Assembly (NCBI RefSeq): GCF_017357385.1
Contig: NZ_CP071633.1
Span: 434,001-498,000 of the forward strand
Length of the DNA: 64,000 nt
Direction of reading: 5' to 3'
Source of the DNA: Rhizobium sp. NZLR1
Lineage (GTDB): Bacteria > Pseudomonadota > Alphaproteobacteria > Rhizobiales > Rhizobiaceae
The translations under genes were made by a program, and so were the position numbers. Positions 36,303 to 44,803 of this stretch are shown piece after piece. How positions within the stretch are numbered: position 1 is the stretch's first letter; the number at the start of each line of letters is the position of its first letter. The notes below the pieces were generated by a model. It made no database searches. It saw nothing but the letters and a program-made list of their open reading frames with translations, and was not told the origin of the DNA.

Positions 36303-36503
36303 TTATACCTCCGCCATGATGCATCCCGAGCCGAACTTCGCATTGCGCTTCGTCAAAGCACCGCCGTGTCCGGTCGGAGCGCAACCCGGACAAACTGACG
36401 TCGGACCGCAGACGACGATGTCTGCCAAACCAGTCCGGGCGGTACTGCGCGTGCCGACTGACTCGCAGCAACTTTGACATAGGGAGGCCCTTGTGAATTC
36501 CAT
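36303..36503 (-). CDS. possible small cysteine-rich protein (doubtful)
   Basis: A 66-codon frame from ATG 36503 ends 15 bases before the Usp start on the same strand. It contains CQSCC near the N-terminus and CGPTSVCPGC in the middle, a spacing that could bind a metal. No ribosome-binding site is evident, and the frame overlaps the start of the MgtC-like gene on the opposite strand. It may be the truncated end of a zinc-ribbon protein, or chance. Confidence 0.25.
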   Translation of the reverse strand: MEFTRASLCQSCCESVGTRSTARTGLADIVVCGPTSVCPGCAPTGHGGALTKRNAKFGSGCIMAEV

Positions 36504-37743
36504 GGTCGTTGCAAGATTTGCATTAGCGCTTTCCATCGGTCTCCTGGTCGGGCTGGAACGTGGCTGGCGGGAGCGGGATTCTCCTGCAGGGAGCAGAACC
36601 GGGGGCATCCGAACCTTTGGCATCTCGGGGTTGCTTGGAGGTGTAATTGCGGCCTTGGCCAACGCGACCGGGTCCTCGCTGCTCCTGGCTTGCGGCTTCA
36701 TGAGTTTTGCCGCCGTATTCGGACTCTTCAAGCTGCGGGAGGCCTGGGACGACGAAGACTACAGCGTCACCTCGGTCATTGCCGCGCTATGCGTTTTCGG
36801 ACTCGGCGCTCTTGCAGTCGATGGCGATCCCGTCGCCGCGGCGGCGGGCGGCACTGGCCTTGCAGCCATACTGGCGAGCCGCGACGTTCTTCACGCCTTC
36901 CTCAGGCGTTTGACTTGGGTCGAGCTGCGCTCGGCTCTGATGCTTGCGGTCATGACGGCCGTCATACTTCCTCTTTTACCAAACCGCGATGTAGGTCGGG
37001 CACTGACGGTGAACCCCTTTGAAGTATGGCTTTTCACCGTCTTGACCGCGACCATCTCTTTTGCAGGCTATATCACCGTACGCCTATTCGGCGAGAGGAA
37101 GGGCACTTTGATCGGCGCAGCCGCCGGCGCCTTGGTCTCGTCCACGGCCGTGACGCTAACGCTGGCTCGTTCCGCCAAGGATGGAGCGGAAGTTTGGAGA
37201 CTTGCCGGCGCCGCGTGTTTGGCGGCCACGGTGTCTATCCTGCGCGTGGCTGGGCTGACCTTGATCGTTGGTCCCGCAGTCTTGCCGAAGATAGCGCCTG
37301 TGGCAACGGTCGCGGCAGTGGTTTTCGCCTGCATGGCCGTGTTCTTGACGAGGTCTGAACACAAGCGGCCCGCCGTCGACGTCTCGGCCCGCAACCCCTT
37401 CGAGGTCCGCTCGCTTTTCTTTTTTGCGACGATATACGTACTGGCGCTTTCTGCGAGCGAAGTCCTGGTCGCATACCTGGGAAATTCTGCGGTCCTGTTG
37501 GCCTCGATCATCTCTGGCAGCTTCGACGTCGACGTCGCAGTGTTGACGGCGCTGCGCCGGACCGACCTCCAGGCTTCGGACATCGTCGTCCACGCGGTAC
37601 TGGGCGCCATGGCTGCAAACGCAATTGGCCGCGTGATACTGGCAGCATCCGTCGGTCCCGCCCGGTTCACCATGCTTTACGCCGCCACCACGACAATGGC
37701 GATCGCTTTCGGCTTCATTGTTTTCATCTGGAATTCACAATGA
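36493..37743 (+). CDS. MgtC/DUF4010-family inner-membrane protein
   Basis: A 416-residue protein with about twelve hydrophobic segments. The N-terminal ~140 residues carry the MgtC/SapB signature (GLLVGLERGWRER, GGIRTFGISGLLGG). The C-terminal part is a DUF4010 domain (FGERKGTLIGAAAGALVSST, then ALTVTLA-type repeats and GSFDVDVAVLTALRR). The start GTG 36493 follows AGGGAGG; an ATG nine bases downstream is an alternative. Proteins of this combined type are widespread, and magnesium-related or other transport roles have been proposed. It stands alone between divergent and convergent neighbours. Confidence 0.82.
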   Translation: MNSMVVARFALALSIGLLVGLERGWRERDSPAGSRTGGIRTFGISGLLGGVIAALANATGSSLLLACGFMSFAAVFGLFKLREAWDDEDYSVTSVIAALCVFGLGALAVDGDPVAAAAGGTGLAAILASRDVLHAFLRRLTWVELRSALMLAVMTAVILPLLPNRDVGRALTVNPFEVWLFTVLTATISFAGYITVRLFGERKGTLIGAAAGALVSSTAVTLTLARSAKDGAEVWRLAGAACLAATVSILRVAGLTLIVGPAVLPKIAPVATVAAVVFACMAVFLTRSEHKRPAVDVSARNPFEVRSLFFFATIYVLALSASEVLVAYLGNSAVLLASIISGSFDVDVAVLTALRRTDLQASDIVVHAVLGAMAANAIGRVILAASVGPARFTMLYAATTTMAIAFGFIVFIWNSQ

Positions 37744-37796
37744 TCGCTCGCGCGGACGTGGCGATGACGCGACGGATCAGAGACGGGACGCCGCCA

Positions 37797-37815
37797 GCCA
37801 GTTAGAAATGCGACG
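37797..37815. mobile_element. orphan ISNCY-type end motif
   Basis: GCCAGTTAGAAATGCGAC matches the left-end motif of the insertion sequence at 44.8 kb (GCCAGTTAGAGATGCGAC) with a single difference. No transposase accompanies it, so it looks like the footprint of a lost or recombined copy. Confidence 0.5.
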
Positions 37816-37854
37816 CTGAGCATCTCCACTCAGGACTTGCGCAGTTGTCGCGAC

Positions 37855-37963
37855 GCTAAAGCGTGTCGCGATCTTTCAGATTCGCTCGTCACGCTTTAGG
37901 TCTTTGTTTTTACGCATGTCTTTAACGCAAAACCGCAGCACACTTTTGCGAGACAGGCTCTAG
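37855..37963. repeat. Rhizobium-type intergenic palindromic repeat
   Basis: A palindrome with arms CTAAAGCGTG (37856-37865) and CACGCTTTAG (37890-37899) is followed by a T-rich stretch and a second imperfect palindrome with AAAACCGCAGCACACTTTTGCG. I recognise this composition as an element repeated many times between genes in Rhizobium and Agrobacterium. It probably acts as a terminator for the MgtC-like gene. Confidence 0.6.
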
Positions 37964-38255
37964 CTGATGTGATTTTCTTGAGGGCCGCCGGTGCGTTCTT
38001 CCGCGCGAATTTTGGGGGCGAACGCCGTCCACCGGGGTTGCTGCTTGACGCTCCACACACGCGACCTCACACTCGCGGTGTCGAAGGTGAGTCGGACAGA
38101 CTGTACCGTTGTTCACATCCGTTGCCCACCTCAGAAGGAGTCGCCAGCAGGAGCTTTGGCTCACGCGCCGACCGACGCCGGTTGGTCGCAAACAGGATCG
38201 AGGTTGATTGCGTTCGAACTCGCATCCGCTGCTATTTTTCTCGTGAGGTCGCGCC

Positions 38256-39155
38256 GTGGATAAGGTGTTATCAGCAGTCGATCCGCCTCGCGACATCCCG
38301 TTTTGGCACTGGAAATTCCTATTGCGGAGCGACCGCCGCTGGCTGCGTTGGCCAGTGCTTTTGATATCCGTTTTGCTTCTTGCAGGCGTTGTTTTTTACC
38401 GTGAAATCCACCGCGTCGAAGATCCGGTCGGGCTCTCCGAAAATCGAGCTCTCAATAACGCTGCCCGATCGGCGCCCATAGCCGTCCGTCCTGATACGGC
38501 GGCTCCCTCTCTTCTCCCGCCGATGTCTATATCGCCGCGGCTGATCGAGGTCCCGAAGCCGGAGTTGGCAAGTCAATTTCTGCGGACGTGGCGCGTCTCG
38601 GGGCCGGTTATTTGCGGTGCTCTTCGGGAGGCCGGCATCGAGATGAGCGAATGGAAAGCCGCATCGATGCGCAATCGCAATTATGAATGTTATTTTCAGC
38701 GCATCTACGAACGGGACGAGGTGCGTCCCCTCAGCTCCACCTTCCTCAAGGTTCGTGGCAATGAAACCGGCGATATTCTTGAGATCCGCGCCAAGATCGT
38801 TAAGCCGACGACAGACGCGAAGGGGCGTCTAGCCCCCGCCGTCCTGCACCTTTTCGCGATCATTGTGAAGCAGGCATGCTGGCGTGATTTCGAGGATACT
38901 CTTGAGGCGATCCAAAACCTTCGAAATGTCGAATATGAACGATTCGGGGCCTATCTCAGCTTCACGCGCGAAGCCGGCAGCGGAAACAATTTTGATTTTG
39001 TTCTTGGCCTTAAGGCGACTTCAGCTTCGCAGGTGAGGACTAAGGCGTATTTTTCGACAGAGCGCTGGCTGGCCACAAACCCGCGCAACGTTTCTGCGAA
39101 TTTCATCCTGATGGACCCCTTGGGCACGCCCATATCAGCCAATTGCGCTCAATGA
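38256..39155 (+). CDS. membrane-anchored protein of unknown function
   Basis: A 299-residue protein with one N-terminal membrane segment (WPVLLISVLLLAGVVFY, residues ~33-49) and a periplasmic part of about 240 residues containing five cysteines, among them PVICGALREAG, NYECYF and QACWRDF. I do not recognise the domain; a resemblance to rhizobial proteins annotated as DUF6030 is possible but uncertain. It starts with GTG 38256. No operon partner is present. Normal codon use suggests a genuine gene. Confidence 0.7.
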   Translation: MDKVLSAVDPPRDIPFWHWKFLLRSDRRWLRWPVLLISVLLLAGVVFYREIHRVEDPVGLSENRALNNAARSAPIAVRPDTAAPSLLPPMSISPRLIEVPKPELASQFLRTWRVSGPVICGALREAGIEMSEWKAASMRNRNYECYFQRIYERDEVRPLSSTFLKVRGNETGDILEIRAKIVKPTTDAKGRLAPAVLHLFAIIVKQACWRDFEDTLEAIQNLRNVEYERFGAYLSFTREAGSGNNFDFVLGLKATSASQVRTKAYFSTERWLATNPRNVSANFILMDPLGTPISANCAQ

Positions 39156-39348
39156 CGGCGGGTGGCCTTTGAGATCGGCGCCGTCGATCCTCCTGTCTTC
39201 GACTATCGGCGGAACGGCTGCGTTCTTTGCCGAGTTGGCATGGCGCCTTCTGCATCAATCGCCTCCCGTTGCCCCAACCCGCCGACACTCGACAGGCTAA
39301 GGGCCGCCCAAGCTGCGACTCAATCGTCGCGTCTAACTCCTTGATGTA

Positions 39349-39394
39349 GAACAGGATTCAGATTTTAGGCCGATCCGGCCAAAAATCATCCTGT
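39349..39394. repeat. RIME-like repeat, copy C (single palindrome)
   Basis: GAACAGGATTCAGATTTTAGG with its inverted partner ending ATCATCCTGTT is the same palindrome as in copies A and B, without the AGAGCATGAT half. It lies between the unknown membrane protein and the DUF3604 pseudogene, which converge here. Confidence 0.65.
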
Positions 39395-39408
39395 TGTAGG
39401 AGCATTAA

Positions 39409-40793
39409 CTACCGAGGCTTCAAGAACAACGGAGACGTCCAAATTCGGGATTGGTCACGCTGGCGCGCCGTGATGAACAATGGATGTTCGCGTTCCGGAT
39501 CGAGCTTCAGTTCGCGCAGCAATATCTCACCCGCAAGATCTCTCGGTAGCGGTTGGTCTGTCACCCTTTCCACGATAAGGCGCAGCTCGACGCCTGGTAG
39601 ATCGAGTGTGACCGAGCCCTTCGCAAGGAGATCCTTCCCATTTACCTCTAGTCTTGCTTCCGGGGCTGCACATGCGGTGGCGGCTGCAGCGGGTCGCCGA
39701 TCTTGCTGTAACCATGAAGGTCCGCGGCAATCGTGATGTGAGCATCGTTTAGGTCGGAAAGCTTGAGCTCGATCCCGTCGACATCGCCATGTGTTGCCGT
39801 TCTAAAGCGGAGTTTGCCGAGTCCGGTACGCCATACGCTTTGTTCAGGGTGGTCAAAGCCAACTCCGTGCGCATCAAGAAGCCCCGCGCCGATCACAGCA
39901 ACCTCGCCGCTCCAATAGGCGGCCCGATAGCGGTCCTTGATCCGCGCACCGCCGAAACGGACCCGGACGCTGCGTTGGCTGAGACCCGCCTCCACATGCA
40001 GGTCGCGGCTCCACACGAGGCGATCGCCGTCATAAAGCTGAACCTCTTCCCAGCCGACCTGGCCGAGCAGGCGGTAGGCCAGCGGCTTTTCGGGTTCGGC
40101 ATGGAACACCTCGCCCATGAAATGCCGTCCTTGCGACAGAACAGCAAAACTGCGTTCACCGGTCGTGGCGAAGGTGCGCCGTGCCCTGAGTGCGCTGCCG
40201 ACGCCGGCACGGTCGAAGCGGTCGGCGATGACGCCGGTCAGACCGCCGCGCGACCCGAAGGTGCCGGTTGCCGGTGCGCCGCCACCCCATCGGCCCTGGT
40301 GCTCGTCACTCGCCGCGGAAGCTCCGACCCTGTATCCGCGCGCGAGCGCCTCGGTGTAGAGCCAATGGAATTGTCCCCAGGCGGACCCAATCTCGATCAG
40401 CCGCTCCAGCTCGGGATGGTTCCAATCCAGAATGCAGCGCCGGCCGCCCACATGTGGGATCAGCAAATGGCCCTTTGGATCGTCCTCATAGGCGGTATGG
40501 AGCCGCTCTACAGGCCAGATGCCGGGTCGGATTGTTCCGGCCGTCGTCTCATTCCATTCGAAAGAGCGAAGGGACCGCCCCTCTTGATCGAAGGGTTTGC
40601 CATCACGAAGGAAGACGACGTTGCGGTCGCCGCCGGCTGCCGAGTTGCCGCACCATTCGGTGCCCGGATAACAGACGAAGCGTCCGGGCTCGTTGAGGCT
40701 ATGGATAGTCTCCACGGCAGCGTCCCACGAGTCGCTGAAAGTGCAGGGTTTCGATGCCACGATGCGGATCGTCGCACTGACGGCGGTTGACAC
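39409..40793 (-). pseudogene. DUF3604 (PHP-like metalloenzyme) gene, 5'-truncated and frameshifted
   Basis: The main frame gives ~380 residues typical of DUF3604 proteins (GRFVCYPGTEWCGNSAAGGD, LLIPHVGGRRCILDWNHPEL, GASAASDEHQGRWGGG, FATTGERSF). It ends early at 39648, but the family sequence continues in another frame to a stop at 39409-39411 (LEVNGKDLLAKGSVTLDLPG, VERVTDQPLPRDLAGEILL, ITARQRDQSRIW). A frameshift near 39655-39700 explains this. The N-terminal third expected in this family, with its metal-binding HTxxSDG-type motif, is absent upstream of ~40760, where a GntR-regulator fragment on the other strand starts. The gene is therefore dead. Confidence 0.7.
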
Positions 40794-40803
40794 ACCGTCG
40801 GCG

Positions 40804-41178
40804 TTTGTCCCGTTGTTCGGAGCAAAATGCGCGCTGTTGGAGCGTCTTCACATAGTGGATGACGAGCCCATTGCCTTGGGTCGGAGCCTCCTGCCCGCCG
40901 TCATGTCCGAGCTGGCTTTGGAAACGGCCGAACAACGGCCGACCTATGCCCTCCTTAAAGAGAAAGCAGGCGCCGATATTGCCTCCGCCGAGATCGCGAT
41001 AGGCGCGCGCGCCGTCCCGCCACAAATATCGTCCTTGATCGGTACTGCTGCAGATGCGGTCTTGCTCGTCCTTGAACGAACCTCATATTTCGATCATGGC
41101 GCCTGCGCCGAGTGGTCGGAATTCTTCATCCGACCCGAGCGATACAAATTTTTCCTCGGTAATCGAATGTCCGTCTAA
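40804..41178 (+). pseudogene. GntR-family regulator remnant (UTRA ligand-binding domain only)
   Basis: About 125 residues match the UTRA domain: VPLFGAKCALLERLHIVDDE then PIALGRSLLPA, RPTYALLKEK, LVLERTSYFDHG and RPERYKFFLGN. The N-terminal winged-helix DNA-binding domain is missing; the sequence upstream belongs to the decayed DUF3604 gene on the opposite strand. Without its DNA-binding half it cannot regulate. The arrangement points to a former divergent regulator/target pair. Confidence 0.65.
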
Positions 41179-41356
41179 GTCGACCACCTCAAGAAACGAA
41201 GATCGCTTGCGAGCGCGGATCGGGAATTCAGGCGTTCAGTGCGCTTTCATCTAAAGAATTTCTAAGTGCCTCCGGCGCCGTGGGCCGGTTCAGGCCCAAG
41301 ATCGCGGGCGACGTCGCGTCTGCAATCAACGTTCTTCTGGAAGCCTTGAGATCCAG

Positions 41357-43303
41357 TTATGCCGCGCTTAGAAATTCAGCGCTAACCGGCATCCCCATAT
41401 GAAAGCCCTGGACGCGGTCAATGCGAAGATCCTTGAGCAGCGACAATTGTGCTGCAGTTTCGACGCCTTCCACCAGGATCGTATTCCCACGATTGCGGAT
41501 GAGAGCAATCATGTCCTGAAGCATCGTCAACCCGCGCGGGTTGGAGCAGTCGTGCAGGAAGGTGCGATCGACCTTGACCGTCTGAAACTCGATCGCCCTC
41601 AGCCAAGAGAGGCCTGCGAAGCCGGAGCCGAAATCGTCAAGCCAGATCTCGACGCCGAGAGCCCGCAGATCTGCAATGCATTTGAGCACCTCCGACTGCA
41701 TATCCATGTCCAGGCCCTCGGTGACTTCTAAGGCCAGTCGCGACCCGCAGACCCCGCACCGGGCAAGAATATCAGCGACACTCGCAGCAAAGCCGGGGGA
41801 ACGTAGTTGTATGGGCGACACGTTGACGCTGACGGTCGCCATGCGATCGGTCATCAGTATGTCACGGCATGCGGTCTCGATCGCCCACTTACCCAATTCG
41901 AGGATAGCGCCCGTCCGTTCTGCAACCGGAATGAAAGTCTTCGGCGAAACCGCGGTGCCGTCCGGCATCCTAAGGCGCATCAAAGCCTCGACAGCTCTTG
42001 CTTTCTCGTTGGTCACATCGAAGATCGGTTGGTAAACGAGCGAGACCAGTTTGCGATCAATGGCGGCCGTCAGCAGCGGGACGAGTTTACCAGCATTGTC
42101 GTCGGGGCGAGGCAACAACGGATCAAACCTGCGAATGCAATTTCGGCCACTTGCTTTGGCATTGTAGAGAGCAAGATCGGCCTCACGCACTATTCGTTCG
42201 ACTTTCTCTCCAACTTTCTCGCGAGTGAACGCGACGCCAATGCTGACGGTTACGATCGGGCTATCATCTGGTCGCCCGTCGTGAGCAATCGCAAGAAACT
42301 CGACTTCCATTCTGATCTTTTCGGCCAGGCTCATCGCGATCTTAGGAGTTTCAACCGGCAAGACCACGATAAACTCCTCGCCGCCATACCTGCCGATCAT
42401 GCCGCCGGACGACTCCACAACCGCCTTCAGCGCATTGGCGATGACAGTCAGGCATCGGTCTCCTTCCTGATGCCCGTAGCGGTCATTGAAGCGTTTGAAA
42501 AAATCGACGTCGATCAGGAAGACGACGAAGTCGCGGCGCTCGTCTTTCCAGATGGCCCAGCATTCGTCGAGTCGCCGATCCAGCGCGCGTCGGTTGCTTA
42601 TGCCTGTCAGGTAATCGGTATTTGAAAGCTCGAGCAGTGATCTTCCACGCTCGGACGCTTCCCAGTGCTGGTAGCGAGCCTCTGCCGCGTTCAGCAACAC
42701 GTTTCGACGCTCCACGTTCAATCGCCAATTGACGAAAGACGTGAAGACAAAGCACGAAATGTAGAACATCCCGAAGGCAAGCTTGTAGGTTTGGCCTGAA
42801 GGAAAGAACTCCTCGATGGTAACAAAAAATGCGCCGAGAACGAAGCTGGAGGTGATCACGGAGAGCCGAAACGGAAAACTGAAAAAGAGGTTGGCGCCCA
42901 TCATGAAGATGGCGCCAAATATCATGTAGTATGACATGGCAGTGACATCGCGGGTGCCGATCGCCGGGTAAAGCCAGCCCACATAGCCCACAAGCAATGC
43001 AGAGGCGCATGTGATGTCCAGCCAGACGGTTTTCGCTTTTGCCAGTCGCAAGGCTTCGAAAGCCAGCAGCGCGATCGTTGCAACAACGAATCGCGCGGCG
43101 ATCGTCACAGGCGCAACATCGGGGATGAGCCATCGGTCGGGAAGTGCGAAGGCCACATAAACGGCAACCGCGATCCAAAGGCCATGCCGTGAGCTTCGCC
43201 TTCGGACAGTATCATTCTCAATTTCCAGAGAGTTACGAGCCTCGGCGAATGAAAAGCTGGCGGTTGATTCGTCGCGCTGAACATTAGCGTAAGCCGCGAT
43301 CAT
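41357..43303 (-). CDS. GGDEF-EAL cyclic-di-GMP enzyme with membrane sensor domain
   Basis: A 648-residue protein. Residues ~40-200 contain about six membrane segments (MASE-like). The diguanylate cyclase domain follows, with GRYGGEEF (GGEEF at ~305) intact, and then an EAL domain with EALMR (~440), a LDDFGSG metal loop, KVDRTF and EGVETAAQ; all catalytic motifs are present. It could both make and degrade c-di-GMP, with the membrane domain setting the balance. Such proteins commonly steer polysaccharide production and surface adhesion, relevant to the first two regions. It stands alone. Confidence 0.88.
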   Translation of the reverse strand: MIAAYANVQRDESTASFSFAEARNSLEIENDTVRRRSSRHGLWIAVAVYVAFALPDRWLIPDVAPVTIAARFVVATIALLAFEALRLAKAKTVWLDITCASALLVGYVGWLYPAIGTRDVTAMSYYMIFGAIFMMGANLFFSFPFRLSVITSSFVLGAFFVTIEEFFPSGQTYKLAFGMFYISCFVFTSFVNWRLNVERRNVLLNAAEARYQHWEASERGRSLLELSNTDYLTGISNRRALDRRLDECWAIWKDERRDFVVFLIDVDFFKRFNDRYGHQEGDRCLTVIANALKAVVESSGGMIGRYGGEEFIVVLPVETPKIAMSLAEKIRMEVEFLAIAHDGRPDDSPIVTVSIGVAFTREKVGEKVERIVREADLALYNAKASGRNCIRRFDPLLPRPDDNAGKLVPLLTAAIDRKLVSLVYQPIFDVTNEKARAVEALMRLRMPDGTAVSPKTFIPVAERTGAILELGKWAIETACRDILMTDRMATVSVNVSPIQLRSPGFAASVADILARCGVCGSRLALEVTEGLDMDMQSEVLKCIADLRALGVEIWLDDFGSGFAGLSWLRAIEFQTVKVDRTFLHDCSNPRGLTMLQDMIALIRNRGNTILVEGVETAAQLSLLKDLRIDRVQGFHMGMPVSAEFLSAA

Positions 43304-43533
43304 TCAACAACACCAGCCCGACAGCGAGCTAACGAGCGTAAAAAGTAAGCCATGCTTGGGCGCCCTCCAAAATTACGTTCGGCAACCTGCAACCGGTTTG
43401 TCTTATTACTTAACATTCGTAGAGGAGCAGGTTCCCACCCGCAACAGTAGAAATACCCTTATCCCGTGCAGATTCTAGTCGCATCTAATTTCGAGGGTGA
43501 TTATGCTTAACGCGAGGTCAAGGGAGTCTCGAA

Positions 43534-44571
43534 ATGGCACGAAGTCTTGTCTTGGACGGTGAAAGTCTTGTTGCGCCGGGTGAAATTCGTCAGGCAACAA
43601 GGAGGTTTGCTGCGCCAAATCCCTGCGACTTTACCGTTGCCAAAGCCGACCTTGCTGTCAGCCTTGACGTGTCGAGCCGTCAGTTCAAATCCGGCGTCGA
43701 GGCAAGTGCGATAATCGAGCGCCTTACCGACGCCTTGCATCGGTTACGGCGTCGCGTTCATCCAGAGGTGTGGGATGTCATCGTTCCTATCGCGCAATCT
43801 CATCCAGTTGCTCACTATCTAAATCAGGATCCGTTGACCCGCTGGTCGTTTGAAAAACCCCGCGGCTATTCTGGCGACGCACGTCTTCTCGACTTCATCT
43901 ACGGCAGGCCCGAGATCGAGGACGCCGTCGCATCATCGAGCACCTTGGGACGTTCAATCTATGCCTACACTCGAAATGCTTCGTCATCCGTCGCGGTAAG
44001 GGAGCGCCGGGACATTCTGGCGCGCCGAGTAGACGAAATCGCTTCGGCTCGGCCCGGTTCCGCCGAAGTCTTGGCCATCGCGTCGGGCCATCTTCGCGAG
44101 GGGCCTTTGTCGCGCGCTCTCGGCGCCGGCGCGATCAAACGCTGGGTGGCTTTGGATCAGGACCCGATGAGCGTTGGAACCGTAGCCCGCGATTTCGCCG
44201 GCACGTCCGTCGAGTCAATCAACGGGTCGGTCAAATCCTTGCTCGGTGGAAGGCATGCGCTGGGAATGTTCGATTTCGTCTATGCCGCGGGTCTTTATGA
44301 CTATTTGCCGGATGCCGTAGCCGTAAAGCTGACCAAGAAGTGCGTCAGCATGCTCAAGCCCGGCGGCACATTCCTGTTCGCCAACTTCTCCCCGGAGACG
44401 GACGTCGATGGCTATATGGAGACATTTATGAACTGGGAACTGCTGTTGCGGTCAGAACGCGAGATGGGCTTGATCGCCAGTGAAAGCGCGGCTGGGGCGG
44501 ATCTGAAGGTGTCTGTTTGGCCCGGCTCGAATCGGAGCGTTGTCTATTGTGAAATTGAAAAGCAGCCCTAA
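43534..44571 (+). CDS. class I SAM-dependent methyltransferase
   Basis: A 345-residue protein. The N-terminal ~140 residues are helical (VHPEVWDVIVPIAQSHPVAH, KPRGYSGDARLLDFIYGR). The C-terminal half is a Rossmann methyltransferase: EVLAIASGHLRE is motif I (the usual GxG is replaced by ASGH), WVALDQDP the acidic ribose loop, FDFVYAAGLYDYL motif IV and MLKPGGTFLFANF motif VI. Similar proteins are annotated as type 12 methyltransferases near signalling genes; the substrate is unknown. The start ATG lies 230 bases from the divergent GGDEF-EAL gene. Confidence 0.78.
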   Translation: MARSLVLDGESLVAPGEIRQATRRFAAPNPCDFTVAKADLAVSLDVSSRQFKSGVEASAIIERLTDALHRLRRRVHPEVWDVIVPIAQSHPVAHYLNQDPLTRWSFEKPRGYSGDARLLDFIYGRPEIEDAVASSSTLGRSIYAYTRNASSSVAVRERRDILARRVDEIASARPGSAEVLAIASGHLREGPLSRALGAGAIKRWVALDQDPMSVGTVARDFAGTSVESINGSVKSLLGGRHALGMFDFVYAAGLYDYLPDAVAVKLTKKCVSMLKPGGTFLFANFSPETDVDGYMETFMNWELLLRSEREMGLIASESAAGADLKVSVWPGSNRSVVYCEIEKQP

Positions 44572-44583
44572 ACCGCACGCATG

Positions 44584-44772
44584 TCACCGCTCTGACGGGA
44601 GATGTGCATGAGCCTCGATGACGAGCGAGACAAACTCCCGGAGTTTTACGCCCTCCTCGGCAGTGCGCTCGATTGAGCTGCATGAGCGATTATCTTCTTT
44701 TTCTGGCGTGATGCCAATCATCCGGCCGAAGTAAACCCGCTCGTTCGCGCCTGCTGCATGTTCCAGTTCCAT
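44584..44772 (-). CDS. small hypothetical protein
   Basis: A 62-residue frame preceded by a very good ribosome-binding site (AAGAGGTATTTATG). The product is charged, without membrane or signal segments, and matches no family I know. It converges on the methyltransferase, ending 13 bases past that gene's stop. The upstream end abuts the insertion sequence, so its promoter may have been altered. Confidence 0.45.
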   Translation of the reverse strand: MELEHAAGANERVYFGRMIGITPEKEDNRSCSSIERTAEEGVKLREFVSLVIEAHAHLPSER

Positions 44773-44803
44773 AAATACCTCTTACGCCACCGACACTTGT
44801 AGC

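Larger units (their letters stand above)
37744..38255. other. intergenic region with repeat elements
   Basis: About 510 bases without a gene. It begins with a solo insertion-sequence end-like motif (37797-37815), then a Rhizobium-type intergenic repeat (37855-37963). The rest (37964-38255) has no convincing frame; it presumably carries the promoter of the next gene, which starts with GTG 38256 behind a GTGAGG site. Confidence 0.55.

Noticed and set aside
37969..38364. A 131-codon frame running into the unknown membrane-protein gene
   Set aside because: It overlaps the better-supported GTG-started gene in another frame and has no ribosome-binding site or domain.
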